DNA from: Pyrocephalus nanus
Taxonomy: Eukaryota > Chordata > Aves > Passeriformes > Tyrannidae
Length of the DNA stretch: 64,000 nt
NCBI GenBank assembly: GCA_038380795.1
Contig: CM076259.1
Span: 25,650,977 to 25,714,976 of the forward strand
Reading direction: 5' to 3'
Positions 1 through 12,800 of this stretch are shown here, piece after piece (position 1 is the first letter of the stretch; the number at the start of each line of letters is the position of its first letter). The notes beneath the pieces were generated by a model. The model was not told the DNA's origin and did no database searches. It was given only the letters and a program-made list of their open reading frames with translations. Both the position numbers and the translations under genes were made by a program.

Positions 1-1700
1 AATTAAGACAGTGTAACAGCATAGATGTGTGCCATTTAGTCTTGCCTGGCCTTACAGCTGGCAAACAACCCTGTGCATGTTTAGTTTAATAATGCAGACA
101 TTGCCAAAGCCATGGCAGAATCTCAGCCACAATCTGCAAGGAGTTAAGCACCATTATGGGGAATCCAATAACAGCCAAGGCACCACTTTTCACTCATCTG
201 GTATTTGCAAGACCTTCTTGGGGCTGGAAAAGACAAAGACGTGCCAAACTGTGCATATGAAACAGCAACTCTGATCCACCTCCAACTTTGCTTGTGTTTG
301 TACTTCACAGTTTGACCTCCTCTGGAGGTCCTCCTGAAGAATAGAGAGCAGCTGAGCCAGCCGATTCACAGAAGTCAAGGTGTCACCCCTGACTATGGGT
401 GGAACAGGTAGCACCCCAATGCTTAAAAGCAGCCTGACGCTTCCCCTTATGAAACTGTGTTTTCCGCTGGTAAGAACTTTGCCAGCACTGAACTGCTCAG
501 GCTGAAATTTTTCCATGTCAGGAGCTTGCCTCAGGCTGACTTTTCCTTTAAAAGTGTCAACAGAAGAAGGTCAGTGGTTTCCAAGAACAAGATTCAGTAA
601 GTTGTTTTGTCCGTGTTCAAGGAATTGTTAAAGCTGCTGTGCTCAGAATGCAGAGCAGAGCTCAGCACCTTTGCAAGAGCCTGAATTTGCTGAGAGAGTT
701 GCACTGGTGCCTCTTGCTTGTGGGGAGATAGCCACATCCATCAAAGATTATAGTAATTTTGTGTCAGAGTTTGTTCATGGAAATCACCAGTTTACACACA
801 CCCAGTGACCATTCTAGCATCTGTTGACTTCTGAAACTTCATTCCCTGCTAAGAACAATCCTTCCTCTTACAGCTCACAGATCCTGATTATGTTGCCCAA
901 ACACCATCTGTACACGATGACCAAATGAGCCCTGTTCTGGGATTGTAGGATTTCACAGGCAGCTGCTGCTTGGGGTACAGTATGGAGCAATGAAATGAAA
1001 GGCAGGGGACTACATCTCCCTTGCAGGTCATCAGTCATTACAGCCAACAGGGCTGATGCCAGAAGAAAACAGTAATTTAGGACAAATAGTACAAGGGTGG
1101 AGAACTGAAACAGCAGATGGTTTGCATAAAAGAGGCAGGGTCAGGACACGAAAGACCAGAGAGAAGAGGGCAGGGAGGTAGGACATGACCATCCCCTGGA
1201 GCCAGAGCCCAATGTGAGACCTGGATTTTGTGGCAGAAGGTCCCAGTGCATGTTTTATGTTCCCTCAACAAGCAACCGCGTGATGGGATGTAACTTGGAG
1301 CCTGAATGAGTACCTGCAGCAGTCTGAATGCAAAGGTACTACAAATCCTTTGTCTGTGAAGGTGGCTGAGCTACTGCTGCTCCACTGGTGGAACCACTAT
1401 CCCTCGCAGTCACTCAGTAAGCAAGCGCTGTGGATCCAGGAGCCACGCACACAGGAGCTCGCACCCCCGTCTCTGACCTTCAACTTTTCTCCTTCATATT
1501 TTCTCAAAAGAGAAGCATAGCCGTGCTCTTAATGGCACAGAGTCAATGGCTGCCTCCACCTCTCCAGAAAGAGGATGAAAACCACCTGGAGGTGACGGCT
1601 TTATTTGCTTGATTTTGGCTGCCGTAAGAGAGATGTTATAACAGCCTACCTTACAGAGGTTTGACAGCAGCTTAAGTAATTAAGCAGCAAATTAAGCAGG
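1..1700. other. Non-coding stretch with one weak candidate exon
   Basis: No convincing gene, RNA or repeat was seen except the weak minus-strand exon candidate at 317-392. Open frames are short and overlap on both strands. Confidence 0.4.
317..392 (-). CDS. Weak candidate internal exon, unidentified
   Basis: On the minus strand a pyrimidine-containing acceptor ending in TAG is followed by 76 nt of open frame (2 nt, 24 codons, 2 nt) reading GDTLTSVNRLAQLLSILQED in part. It ends at GAGGAG followed by gtcaaa, which is a poor donor. The peptide looks protein-like. The exon could belong to the minus-strand gene that starts in the CpG island at 19 kb, since it lies downstream of it. The weak donor and the lack of a recognised family make this a guess. 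Confidence 0.2.
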
Positions 1701-1710
1701 AAAAACTCTG

Positions 1711-1986
1711 GTGGCTAGTGATAGGACCCACAGGAATGGCATGAAACTGTGTCAGGGGAGGTTTAGGTTGGATATTAGGAAAAGGCTCTTCACCCAGAGG
1801 GTGGTTGAGCACTGGAACAGGCTCCCCAGGGATACGGTCACAGCACCAAGCCTGTCTGAGTTCAAGAAGCACTTGGTCAAGGCTCTCAGGCATATGGTGT
1901 GATTCTAAGTGTGACCTGTGCAGTGTTAGGAGTCAGACTCAATGATCCTTGTGAGTCCCTTCCAGCTCAGAAAATGCTACAATTCT
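1711..1986 (+). mobile_element. CR1 LINE 3' end fragment
   Basis: Recognisable CR1 3' sequence in sense orientation. It includes the conserved stretch equivalent to 'ggttggatattagga' and 'ctcttcacccagagggtggt', then the terminal 'tcaatgatccttgtgagtccct' region. It ends near a degenerate ATTCTA-type tail. The open frame here is the residual C-terminal end of the CR1 reverse-transcriptase ORF and is not a host gene. The copy is 5'-truncated, as usual for CR1. Confidence 0.85.
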
Positions 1987-4900
1987 AAATGCTCTAATGG
2001 GCTGAGATAGATGATACAGCAGACAGCAAAATGAAATTACAAATGCTCCATTCCACAGAAGCAAAAAAGATTGTGGAATGCCAAAGCAACTGCAGCCACA
2101 GTTCAGCACTACAGATCCCAGGCATCTTCCTTCCCAACAGCAGAACAGCCCTCACCTGGTACTACTCACTCCTAGAAGGGCCAAGATCCTTCAGGGCAGC
2201 CAGGTCTTGCCAACACAAGGCACCACCTCCAAGGGCCATTTGCCCTGATCATACAAACAGCAGCCACCCAAGCAGCACAGATCTCCCAACAGAAATTAGC
2301 TTTTCATGGCAGCTGGAGCTGCAGCTCAGTGGATTTACACCCTGGAGCTCAGGGGTATGAGATGAGGGGATATTCAAGGCAAAACAAAGGTGGTAGAGAA
2401 AGGCAAATGACAAGGAAATGGCCCACACAGATGTAAACAGTACCTGCACCACAGCCATTCTTCCCTGAGCAATGAAGGTGATTGTGCTAGATTTTGGGAA
2501 ATGTCCCAGAAACCTGAGTTTATAGAGGCAACAGAAGCCAAGATCTCTGCACAGACAACAGATCTCCAATTATCAAAGCCAGCTCAGTTGGCTTAGCAAC
2601 AGGTTATTTCCATGGGTTTTTTTTTAGCTTGCTCATTTAATGATTACATTTTTATGTGTCTCTGATTTCCCATGCACCAGCAAGAAGCCAGACATCATGA
2701 ATTTTTGTTAGGCCTGCCTAATCAGAGGGAGTATCCGTGACACAACTGGCAAACACAGCCCTATCCACGTTTTCAACCACTGGGGTTCCCATCTGCTACT
2801 CCTTGAATCAGAAGTGACACCACTGACCAGCTTCCCATCCTCCTGGGAACTACACTACACAACACTGACATTCTCCTTTTTACCTTTTTGTATCCGCCCC
2901 TGCATGACTCCCTCTAACCTCCCCCCTCAAAGAGAAAATCATCTGATATGCTTTGGTTCTTCTGCCAGGGCAGAACATTCCTCCCAACAGCCCAGCGTTC
3001 ATAGAAGCTGGAAATGCTTAGTGATACAGAAAGGAAACAAAAGCCTTCAGCCTCACTGGAAACCCAGCCCACAGGACCAGCCTAACGCTGCCTGAAAATA
3101 TCTCCTGTGATCTGAAGTGCTCAGCTCCACAACGTGAGGGCAGCAGCCATGCTCTTCTCCCTTTGCTGGCAACAATGCAGAAATGGCTGAGTTCATGTTT
3201 CTCCACAACCCCCCTTGTTTGTGGAATTGTATAGACGCCACAGAGACATCTGTGGCAGTCTGAAACTTGGTGTTTTACATGCTTTATGTCAAAATCAAAT
3301 CAAAGACAAGGGAGCACAATTAGTTTGGACATATTTTAAGTTAAACAAGCATAAAATATTTGGCAAAGTTCCCTTGCTTAATGCAGTATAAACAATTTTT
3401 GGTATTAGACAGAAAATGTCCCGTTTAACAAATGCAGCAAGTAACTGAAGAGAAGGTCACATTATTCTTGCAGTCTTAATTAAGCACAGGACAGCCCAAG
3501 CTTCTGCTGCAACTTTAGCAAAGTCCATGTGCAATGTTCAGCACCTCATCTGCAGCCAGGGGTGCACTGGGAGGTGAGGGGAAATATCCCTGTAGGGCCA
3601 TAGCTTTTCCTACAGCACTCAAGTGAAAACAAGCAGATTTTTGCCGTTACTTTCAGAGGGGAAAAAATTAACTATGATAGACATAAAACTGAGGCAGACT
3701 AAGGGTTTCAGAAGGGAGCCTCTGGCAAATCCAACTGCAGCAGTTTAAGACATTAGCTTGCACAGCTGTCTGCCAGCCTTGGCTGTCCACCTTGTCAGCC
3801 AGCCAGAATTTATTGCTCCTCTAATAAAGTCAGCAGGAAGAAATACACGCCTGTGCCTCAGCCGCGACAGTTCACAGCCCAGCGTGTCAGACTGAACTGC
3901 TGACGATCGCTGGTTTTCAGTAAAATCTCAGACTCACGGATGTATATCCAAGGAGGGGAAGATCAGACGAGAACAGAACAAAATGTCTTCCTTGCAGTGA
4001 AAGGCTTAGAAGAGGCTTGAAAGAAAACGGGCAAATACAGGGGCTAAAGAACTTATGAAATATGTTTATTCTACAGAATCGCTGCAGCGTTGCTGTCCTG
4101 CATCCTTTGGCTGTCTACTGCTTGTCCCGGGGAAAGATAAAAAGATAAAGCCAGGTCTGGCAAGAGTTATCACCACTGCTCATGCTCATCATCACTAGCC
4201 CAGAGCACACTGTAAGAGTGGGAGCATCCTCCAGTGCCTGCAGCTAGAACCAGGTTTAAGAAAGCCAAACGCTCTCCTGACCCTAATGCCTGCACTATTG
4301 ACACTGCCCTCCCCTTCCTAGGGCTCCGCTCCAGGAATGAATGACATCACCCGAATGTATTCTATTACAATTCCTAATGCAACCAGACACTCTTCTTCTA
4401 TGCAGAGAAGATTTCAGTGGTAAAATGCAATGCGCTGAAAGAAATTAAGATAGGAAACTTAGAAGGGACAATAGGTTTTCTTTTTCAACAAAGATTTATG
4501 AAAATCCAGGAAATTCGCACACCCAAAGCATTTATTAAAATGTGTCCCTAGAGCTGGCTTTGACTTAAGCACACCAGGAAATCAGTGGTAGCTTTTTGAA
4601 TACTGAGAACAAACTTTGAAAGTGCGTGTCATTGTGTATGTGTAGACGTTAATCTCGTGTACTGGATGTCACACTTGCCTTATTAAACAAAGCTATCTGA
4701 GATGCTGTCTGTGCAAACGTGCAGGCTGGAGGAAATATATTAATATAACATGATCTGTTTCATCCCAAGCAATTTTAAAAGTAGCGTGTGATACTATAAC
4801 AATGTACTGAGCCCCATTTAACTGATGTAGGGTGCTGCAGGCCACCTGGAGGTTTTGCAATAACTGAAAGTCTGAGACCACGAAATGAAAGGTTCGGTAA

Positions 4901-7900
4901 CACAACACTGAGCTTTTTGAGTAAAATCTCTTGGTTTGTTTTGAAAAGAAAGCAAATCTTACTTTTCAGCTCCCCAATAAACTGGGTTAGTTCAGTTTGA
5001 AATAAATTAAAAATAAGAAAACAAACAAACCCAAAAATACCACTCAAAACCCCCTCACTATCCAAAAAAGCTCCTTAATGCAGGTCTAACAGCCTTTCTA
5101 GCAGAAAATTTACAAAGCTTGCCCTAGTCCTTCCCTACCAAACACACAGACCCTGTGATGGTGTAGGCGCTTCAGGTCAGATGCACAGGTTAAGACACCA
5201 GCTCTAGAAAAGTTATCTCACTGAGCTGAAGGGATGGTATGTATGTGCTCTTTTAGCCTATGGCAAAAGTATGATATGAGAAATAATCTTAGCCTGCTAT
5301 GAAAGACTTATTGCAATCACAACATCTTACAACTTCATCACAGCCCATGCAAATCCAGCTGATGGCTCTGAGTCCCTGTTTGCATTTTAAGTGCTCTAGA
5401 AATTACAAGACCTGAGTCACTTCAGTGCAGTAACTCAGAATAAAACAGCCCTGACCAAAGAGAGGCTAAGTGTCTTACTGTGCATGAGTGTCTATCATAT
5501 TTGTGCTCATCTTTAAGAGCCTGTCACTCAAGGAGGCTTGACACCAATTCTCACTTACCATGTGAACCATAAAACCCTTACCCATGCAAGTATTACTTGC
5601 TTGTGTGCTTGGCAACCCTGACACCGTGAAACCCATACACAAACACAGTCTAGTCCCAGCAGTGAACTCTTATACAAGAAGCCTTTAATGCTTCAGTCAG
5701 CAACATCTAGTCCAGGGTGTAGACGAAAATCAAGTCTGTAAAAGGGATACTGTTTGTGACTGCTTCCTTTAGGAATGAATACTCCCTCTACAGCAAAGGT
5801 ACCCAAACTGGCTGTGAAGCAATGCCTGACATGCTGCAGATCACTGCTTCATCGTCCCATTAAATCTTGTTGTTCCTTCCCTTTCTCATGTCATCGCACT
5901 AAGCAACAGTTCATAAGACACATGCTTTACTTCTGCATGCTCCACGCATGGACTTCACTGTGTTTCTTCTCCTCACCTGAGTTTCGCATCTTCATCTGAG
6001 CCAAGACATTGTAATTCCTCTCCTCCCCACTTCCCTGTCGGAACTCATGCAACTGCAGAGATCAGACTGCACTAACACTGGGACAGCAGCCAGCAGTACA
6101 TGGTGTGCCTGGCTTTTAACAGCTAAATCCTATAAAACACAATGATGCAAATACGGGCATTCCTCCCCGAGACATCCTAATGCTTTCAACAACCTCTTAG
6201 GAACACATAATGCTGCTGGATTGGACAGAGGCTGAAAGGAACTAATTTGGGACTCCTGGTACTTACTGTGTGAACACCTGCTGGTTGAACAAACAGGCCT
6301 AGGTCTGAAAATCGAGATAGCTGTATGCACTTTCTCTACTGCTGTATGAGATAGCTGCTCCCTGAAAGCAGGCATGAACTGCACTGCATTGTCACCTAAA
6401 TGCAGTCACTGGGTGCAAAACTCTTCTTTAGGAATCTCATGCACTGACATAGGACCAGAAAAATTCTTGGTTTCCACCAAAACACCCTGAGTACACCTTG
6501 AGGCACTTGGGCCCAGGCTGCTATCACTCTTAGGAGACTAACTCCCCTATTCTCTATGAACCTTAGATATATTATATGTGCAGTGCCTTGGGTTTCAGCG
6601 CTTATCCAATACCACAGAGGAAGTCTGTGGTAAGCAAAATTGCCTTGCAAGTCCTGCCAGGTAAAGGCCATCCTCACCCTTCTGCCAACAACTGCAGTTG
6701 GTCCAGGACACTACCCTGCCCATGCACTGCACGAGTATGAGCAAGGACACACGGCCCCTCCCACACAGAATTAAGCTGAGGGATGCTTCTGCATCCATCC
6801 ATCCTTCAGTAGTGGTCCCCTGTGTCCTTAAGTACAGCACCTAGTGCCTTCTGAAGTCTGCCTCTGCAATAAGTGAACACTTGACAAGTTCACCATCCCA
6901 GCAGGAGACCTGGGCAAGTGTCCTGTGGGAATGTGGAAATCTCCCCCTCACCGCTGTATGCTGCTGCAGGCTCTGAAGGAGAGGTTTTGTAGGATAGGAA
7001 TGATGGGGACAGATCATAGCTTCTCTGAAAAAGCACTGATGCTCTCCTGCATCCAAAAACCAAAGCAGCTAGCAAAAGGGCCTCTCTCACAGGGGCTGTA
7101 GGGGACATGATGAGTCACCTCCTCTCCCCTCACCACACTCTATTTCCCATTGTTTTCTCTCATACTTGTGCAAAGATAAAAAATTAAAAGCTATGTTCCC
7201 TCTCCTCCCCATCACCTAGAGTTATTGCAAGGGCAGAGTTCAGTTTTCAGCTGCCTAAGGGCAAAGGCAGAAGAAGAGGGAGCACAAAGACAAAGCAGCA
7301 TGGGAGGTGTTTGCCTTTTTTCAGGGCAGCTCATGGGCAGAGCAACTCACACCTGCTCTGTAACCACTCCTTTAGATGCACGTTCAAGGAAGCTTGGCTA
7401 CAAGTCTGAAAATCACAGCCCCAAGAAATACAAGGCTTTGTTGCTTCTTGCAAGGCTTTTAATAAAAATGGATTGCAGGTTCGCAGCAGAGCACAGAGTG
7501 AAAACATCACCTCAGGAGAGGGAACTGCCTCCTCTCATCACTGACAAAAAAAGAAGGACATCCAGCTAGCTTGCCCATAGAAAAAGTGCATGAGCTCCCC
7601 TTATCTGAATGCCTCTGCTACCCAGTTAAGGCTGCCTTGCAGGAAGATGCCTTAAAGCTATGAAAGCACAAACATTCAGCCTAGCACATTTGGTCCTCCA
7701 GAAGTGTGAACTGGAAGGGACCTGGGAACAAGAAATGCGGAGAGCTTTCCACTTTCTCTCAGAGGACAAAAAATCTGACATCCCTATTTAAAGACAAAAG
7801 TGAAAATGGAAAGAGAAACAAAAAAGGGGTATTTTAATAACCCCTGTATGTTTATTATGCCTTTTTAGAACAGAAGCTTCTAGAGGTCCAAGCCAAGATC

Positions 7901-8149
7901 CAGCCCAGTCTGTGACAAACTGTTCAACAGCATCTCAGAAGACAGTTTGTGTCCCTGTGACAGCAAGCAATCAAAATCTGCTCTTGGGAGAATTTCACAA
8001 TTTATATTGCAAATATTTACAGATTCCCAGTAACAAGTACTTGGAGGTGCCCTGTCACCCCATGGTGAGGGAGCACTACCAGACTGACAAAGGGGATGCA
8101 CCGTGTGGAAGATCCAGTACTGGGCAAGATTAGGAAACACACCTCACCA
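1987..8149. other. Non-coding stretch, no gene recognised
   Basis: Only short, overlapping open frames on both strands. The AT-rich part around 3.28-3.50 kb (long A/T runs, TTAATTAAG) could be a conserved non-coding element, but that cannot be tested from one sequence. Confidence 0.4.
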
Positions 8150-8572
8150 AGGGATGGCTTGAGGAGCTCAGATTGTTTAGTTTGCTAAAGACAAACCCAG
8201 GAGCAGTCCTTGTGCAGACCAACCACTGTTACAGCGGTGGGGAATAGACATACTGTACTAAAGGCCTCTTCTGTTGAGTGGATTAAACAGAAGATTCAGC
8301 ATCTGGAGATCAAAACTAGAAAAATACAAGCCAGAAATGAGGTGTAGCAGCAAGTGGGTAATTAACCACTGCAGCAACATACCAAACGCAGTGGTATTTT
8401 CCATTTGTGGTAATTACTTAATCAAGACTAGATGTTTTTTAGGATACATTTCAGAGTCCAGAGCAAATGGAATTAATAAAAAAAGCCAGATATATGGGCT
8501 ATATTATGCAAGACGGCAGAACTAAAGCACAATAGCTCCTTCTGGCCTCACCATCTACTAATTCATGGATAA
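8150..8572 (+). mobile_element. Ancient CR1 LINE 3' fragment
   Basis: Diverged CR1 of the old amniote type found also in turtles and crocodilians. Recognisable landmarks in order are 'gattgtttagtttgctaaag', the 'aatgaggtgtag' segment, 'gtaattaaccactgcagcaa', 'atcaagactagatgtttttt', and the terminal 'ccttctggcctcaccatcta' before 'attcatgg'. Many indels indicate great age. The open frame at 8,274-8,525 is a relic within it. Confidence 0.75.
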
Positions 8573-9590
8573 AATGGGCCTTTTTAGCATCAGTGGAGTT
8601 GACAGACAGCCATATTTTTAATGACAAGACAGGCTGATGTTTAGATGAAATACTAATATGTTGTATTACACCCACACCTCTAATCTGAAATTCTCTAAGC
8701 TCTTTACCATCACTGTGTCACCAAGCCTGACAACTCACTGGCTGATAAATTGGCATTATCATCCCCCTTTCATCCAGCTTGTGATTTTTCAGAGTAGCTA
8801 GCCATCTGCTTATCATTTACATGGGAAACAGTACACTCAGGCTACCTGTTAACTTGGGCACCTACTTTTAGGCCTCTTGGTGAGAAGACAGTCACATGGG
8901 TGCCTTGCAGAAGGTCTCAGGGTAAAAAGCAGCTCAGCACTCAGATTCTGAATACTCATCCCGGTACATATCTTACAGCACTCAAAAACTCTGTATAACC
9001 ACCCTGGACGAATTCTGCTAACAAAGAACTTCATAAGACCGGAAGTCAGCAATTAAACTGTTAAAAAAAAAAAAAAAAAAAAAAGGAGAAAAAATGCTTC
9101 CTAGTTATTTTAACAAACATCATCATATACAACAGACACGTCGAAAAGAAAAAAAAAAAAAAAGGCGTAATTTCCATTAGTTTCCATGACAACCAATGGA
9201 AATCGCTAACCCATCTTCTCTGCCTTATCAACCTTTGGCAGACCTGTCAGGAAAAGCAAGAGACTATGCCCTGTGTAAGACTCTCTGCTTAACTAGACCA
9301 TAGGAAAATCTACACTGCCATACTGTTAAGCATTCCCCTTACAGCACAACTCCAGGTGTCTCCTCTGAGATATGGATGGAAAGATGCTTATTGCTTCTGT
9401 CCCAGAGCAAACACACTCCATAAAGGCAATCCCCCCTGAGACACCTCCGCTCTCCCACATTATGCCCTAACTTTTTCTCTCTCTGGCTCCATCAAAACAT
9501 TCAATCATCTCCTCCTTCCCATCTGTGGGCCACTGGCTCACCCCCTAAATGTGGCCCAAACGAGCCCTTTTTGCACATCTTTACTGCGTG
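8573..9590. other. Non-coding stretch with two A-tracts
   Basis: No gene seen. It contains an A22 tract at 9,063-9,084 and an A15 tract at 9,149-9,163, only 64 bp apart. I found no pseudogene body or target-site duplication that would make either a poly(A) tail. Confidence 0.4.
9063..9084. repeat. Poly(A) homopolymer, 22 bp
   Basis: Uninterrupted A22, followed 64 bp later by a second run of A15 at 9,149-9,163. Confidence 0.95.
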
Positions 9591-9594
9591 CTAG

Positions 9595-9875
9595 TAATTC
9601 TGGTCTGCATTTTGTCTCCAATGATGACTATTGTTATCATTGTGGATAAGGATAATAACCCTCTGCAATGCCTGTTGCACCTTCTACATGAGAGCTTTTA
9701 AACTTTTCTTAACAGGAACACATTCAGCTTCACAAACTCTTCTGAGAGGCAAAGCACTTTCATTATCCTTGTTTTACAGAGGTGAGCACCACAGCTCAGA
9801 GGAATAAGGTGCCTTGCCCAAAGCCTACATACAAATCATGGCATAATGCTCAGAGTGAGAACAAATAGGTCTAAA
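9595..9875 (-). mobile_element. MIR/CORE-SINE-like relic
   Basis: Contains the reverse complement of CORE-SINE features: a segment like 'attatccttgttttacagag' followed by a 'gccttgcccaaagcc'-like stretch. This matches the shape of the MIR core region, where the 'cccattttacagatgagg' and 'cttgcccaaggtc' elements sit in that order. The copy is strongly diverged. I cannot tell MIR from a related amniote CORE-SINE. Confidence 0.5.
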
Positions 9876-12800
9876 AAAAAAAAGAGTCTGCTTGCAATTT
9901 CTTGATGCCTACAGGCTCTGAGGTGTTTGAACCACCATATATGCTCAGAGTCTGCTGTAGTTCCTCCACTCTACCAAAACCCCACTGCAAATAAATATAA
10001 ACCTGGAAAATAATTCCCAAATCCCAAGTGGTTGTCTCTGTTTAATGCTGGTTTACTGTTGACCTTGCATTGGCAGCCAGGATGGCCTAACTGACCCCAG
10101 CATCTGGACATGTGCTGCTGCACTGCAGAAGAGCTTGGCAGTGATTTGTGAGGAAGTATTACTGCCCAGCTGCTCTCCCATCTCTTTCTGATTTCATGTG
10201 CACAAAGTTAGGAGCAGCCCAGGCACTGCGCTGGCACCGTGTGGTTTCAAGCTATTCACATACCACAGTGAGATTCAACACTCACCCAGTAAGATATGAA
10301 ATCCCCAAATAATCCACATCGGTTGCAATGGATTGTATCCTTCACTCTCCCACCCCAGGTCTGGGCTGCAGCAGTTACCAGCAAGTTACAGGGCTGAGAA
10401 CAGTGGCTCTGTGTGACGGGTGTAGGCACACACAAGGTGTAACAAAGCATGTTCTGTGCCCTGTGATTAGCCACGCTTTGGGGCAGTTTCCTCCACAACA
10501 CCCTCCCAGGGGACTGCCCACAGCTCTGAGCACCAAAGAGAGCATAAACCATAAAGTTCAAAGCAGAGCAACAGTAAGTTCTTCTACAAACTGCTTCCCA
10601 CAGATTCCTGTCTTGAGGCTGACACCATTTAGTGGCTGTGAAATTATGAACTACAATCAATGGAGAACACTCATAAATAGCTTCTGTGGTCTGTAGTAAA
10701 AGCTGATTTCATGCTCAAGCTTTTGTCTCAGGTAGGGCAGTAACTACTGTACCACAGTTGCCTATCTTTACAAAAATTAGAGGAACGCAGTATCTTGTAG
10801 GAAATTAATACACTTCGCTAAATATGGCCGAATCTGGTTGTTTGGTTTAAAACTTAATTTGAGAAGGTTCAAAGGTAGCAACAAACAGAGAATAAGATCC
10901 CATACATCTCTATTCCTTCCCTGCTTTGTCAGGAGGGAGAGAGCTACAAGAAAAAAAAAAAAAAAAAAAGAAAAGGTGGGCTAAGCACGGAGTGGAGCTG
11001 AGGGGCCTCATAAACTAGCCACATGTACAAGGTGGAGAGAACTGCATGGGGGAAGTATTGCTTATCATTAAACATCAGGGTGTAATTAGGACCACTGGGA
11101 CAGAATAAAAAGATTCATGGTCTACTTGCTCATAGAAGAGGACCATGAAGATAAACTTACTAACTCTGAGATACGCCAGAGCATGCTATCATTTTTCACA
11201 GAACAGGAAGGAGGCATCACTTATCAGGGATGTGTAAAACTGGATTTGACAAGACACTAATGGCTATGGCTTGTACAAGCAGCTACTAATCCCAGGGCAT
11301 GCAGCCGATACCTTGTAGAAGACACAGTCTGTTTTTCTGAACAAGAATAAAAAAGTACTCCCTTCCTAACCCACTCCTTATCCTTACACATCCTCCTCTA
11401 CCAATGGGTCCAAGCCTCAGTTCCGGGGATGTGAGAAAAGCAACCTTGTGAGAAATGGAGCTTCTGTTGCAACCTGACTTCTTTGTCATCCATCTGTGGG
11501 GCAACTGGAGAGGGGGAGCACCGCCTGAAGAAGATAAGGCTGACACTACTCATGTGGCATCCATTGTCTTAGGGCTGGAATACCCCAGAGCTTGCATCGT
11601 GTGCAGCAAACACGCTGTCCTCAGACAGGAACACCGCAGCTTCTCTGCCAAGTTGAAGACGATGCCTTCGACATGAATGCTTGGTCCCGTGCCACCTTAA
11701 TCTTCCAGAGCCCTGGGTTTGAATGCATGAGCTGCAGATCAGAGCTGGGTCACAACCTTTATGGTTATCCCTGAGGAATTTTACTCACCCAGACAACTAA
11801 ATGATACAGACATTGCAAAAATTCCCCGGTGAAATCGCTTCCTCCTACATATAGGAAATGAGACAACAATTCCAATCCCTCATACTTAAGCTTCCTCAAA
11901 CATAAACATGAAAAAGCAGCCAAAATGCAGGAGGGAAAAGAAAGTCCCAGAGCAGCAAGAAGTACATATGCAAAGAGTTACGTCATGCAGAAGGAAAGCT
12001 CTTGGCTTCGGGCTACAATTACCAGCGCTCAAATGGCAGGGGCTGCTCTAGCACAGAGGGCACCTCCCCAGGATCAATCACCAGTCCTCCAGATCAGTCC
12101 ACTGTCAGGAAAATGGCAACAGGCTCTGCTGTCAAAACCATCCCTGGACAACATGGTGCTGGAGGCCAACTTGGCTATTGCCCATCCTGATGGATAGACA
12201 GAAATTCCTCATTCTGCCCCTCTAACACTCAAACCCCAAAATATCTTACCCTTGCAGCAGCATGAAAAGGGAAGAGCAGCCAAGAACAGCATTTCTGATG
12301 GCAGGAGGCGCACCCAACCCACAGGCTCCTGCTTAAGTCAAGGTTCACCAGTACATCTGTCCATCGTAGCAGGTGACTTTGTCAGCCCATGCCTGTCACT
12401 CCACTTTTGCTTCCCTCTTATCCAAGATTTCAACATCCTCTTCTCCCCTCCCCTGACTTGGAAGACTTAAGCCCATTTCAGGCTTCAGTCATACTCCTGC
12501 CACAGGTACCTCACAGCAAGTCTTTCCATGACCTCCCTAAGTCTCCTCACAGATACAGCAACAAAGAAGTTGTTTCTTTCTGTCTATAAACAAACTTTGA
12601 AGCTATCACTATTTCCTGAAAACTTTCATTATGTGGGGAAAGCTGACTTACCATTGGAAGCTCTACTGGCATTCATATTCCCAAGATCCTGTCTCAGGAC
12701 TCTAAGGAAGGAACAGGGAGGGGAGCAAAAGGGACATGTACTGGCTAGGGACAACCATCAGTGGTTGCCAAATAGCCATCCAACTGGTCATTCTATGTTT

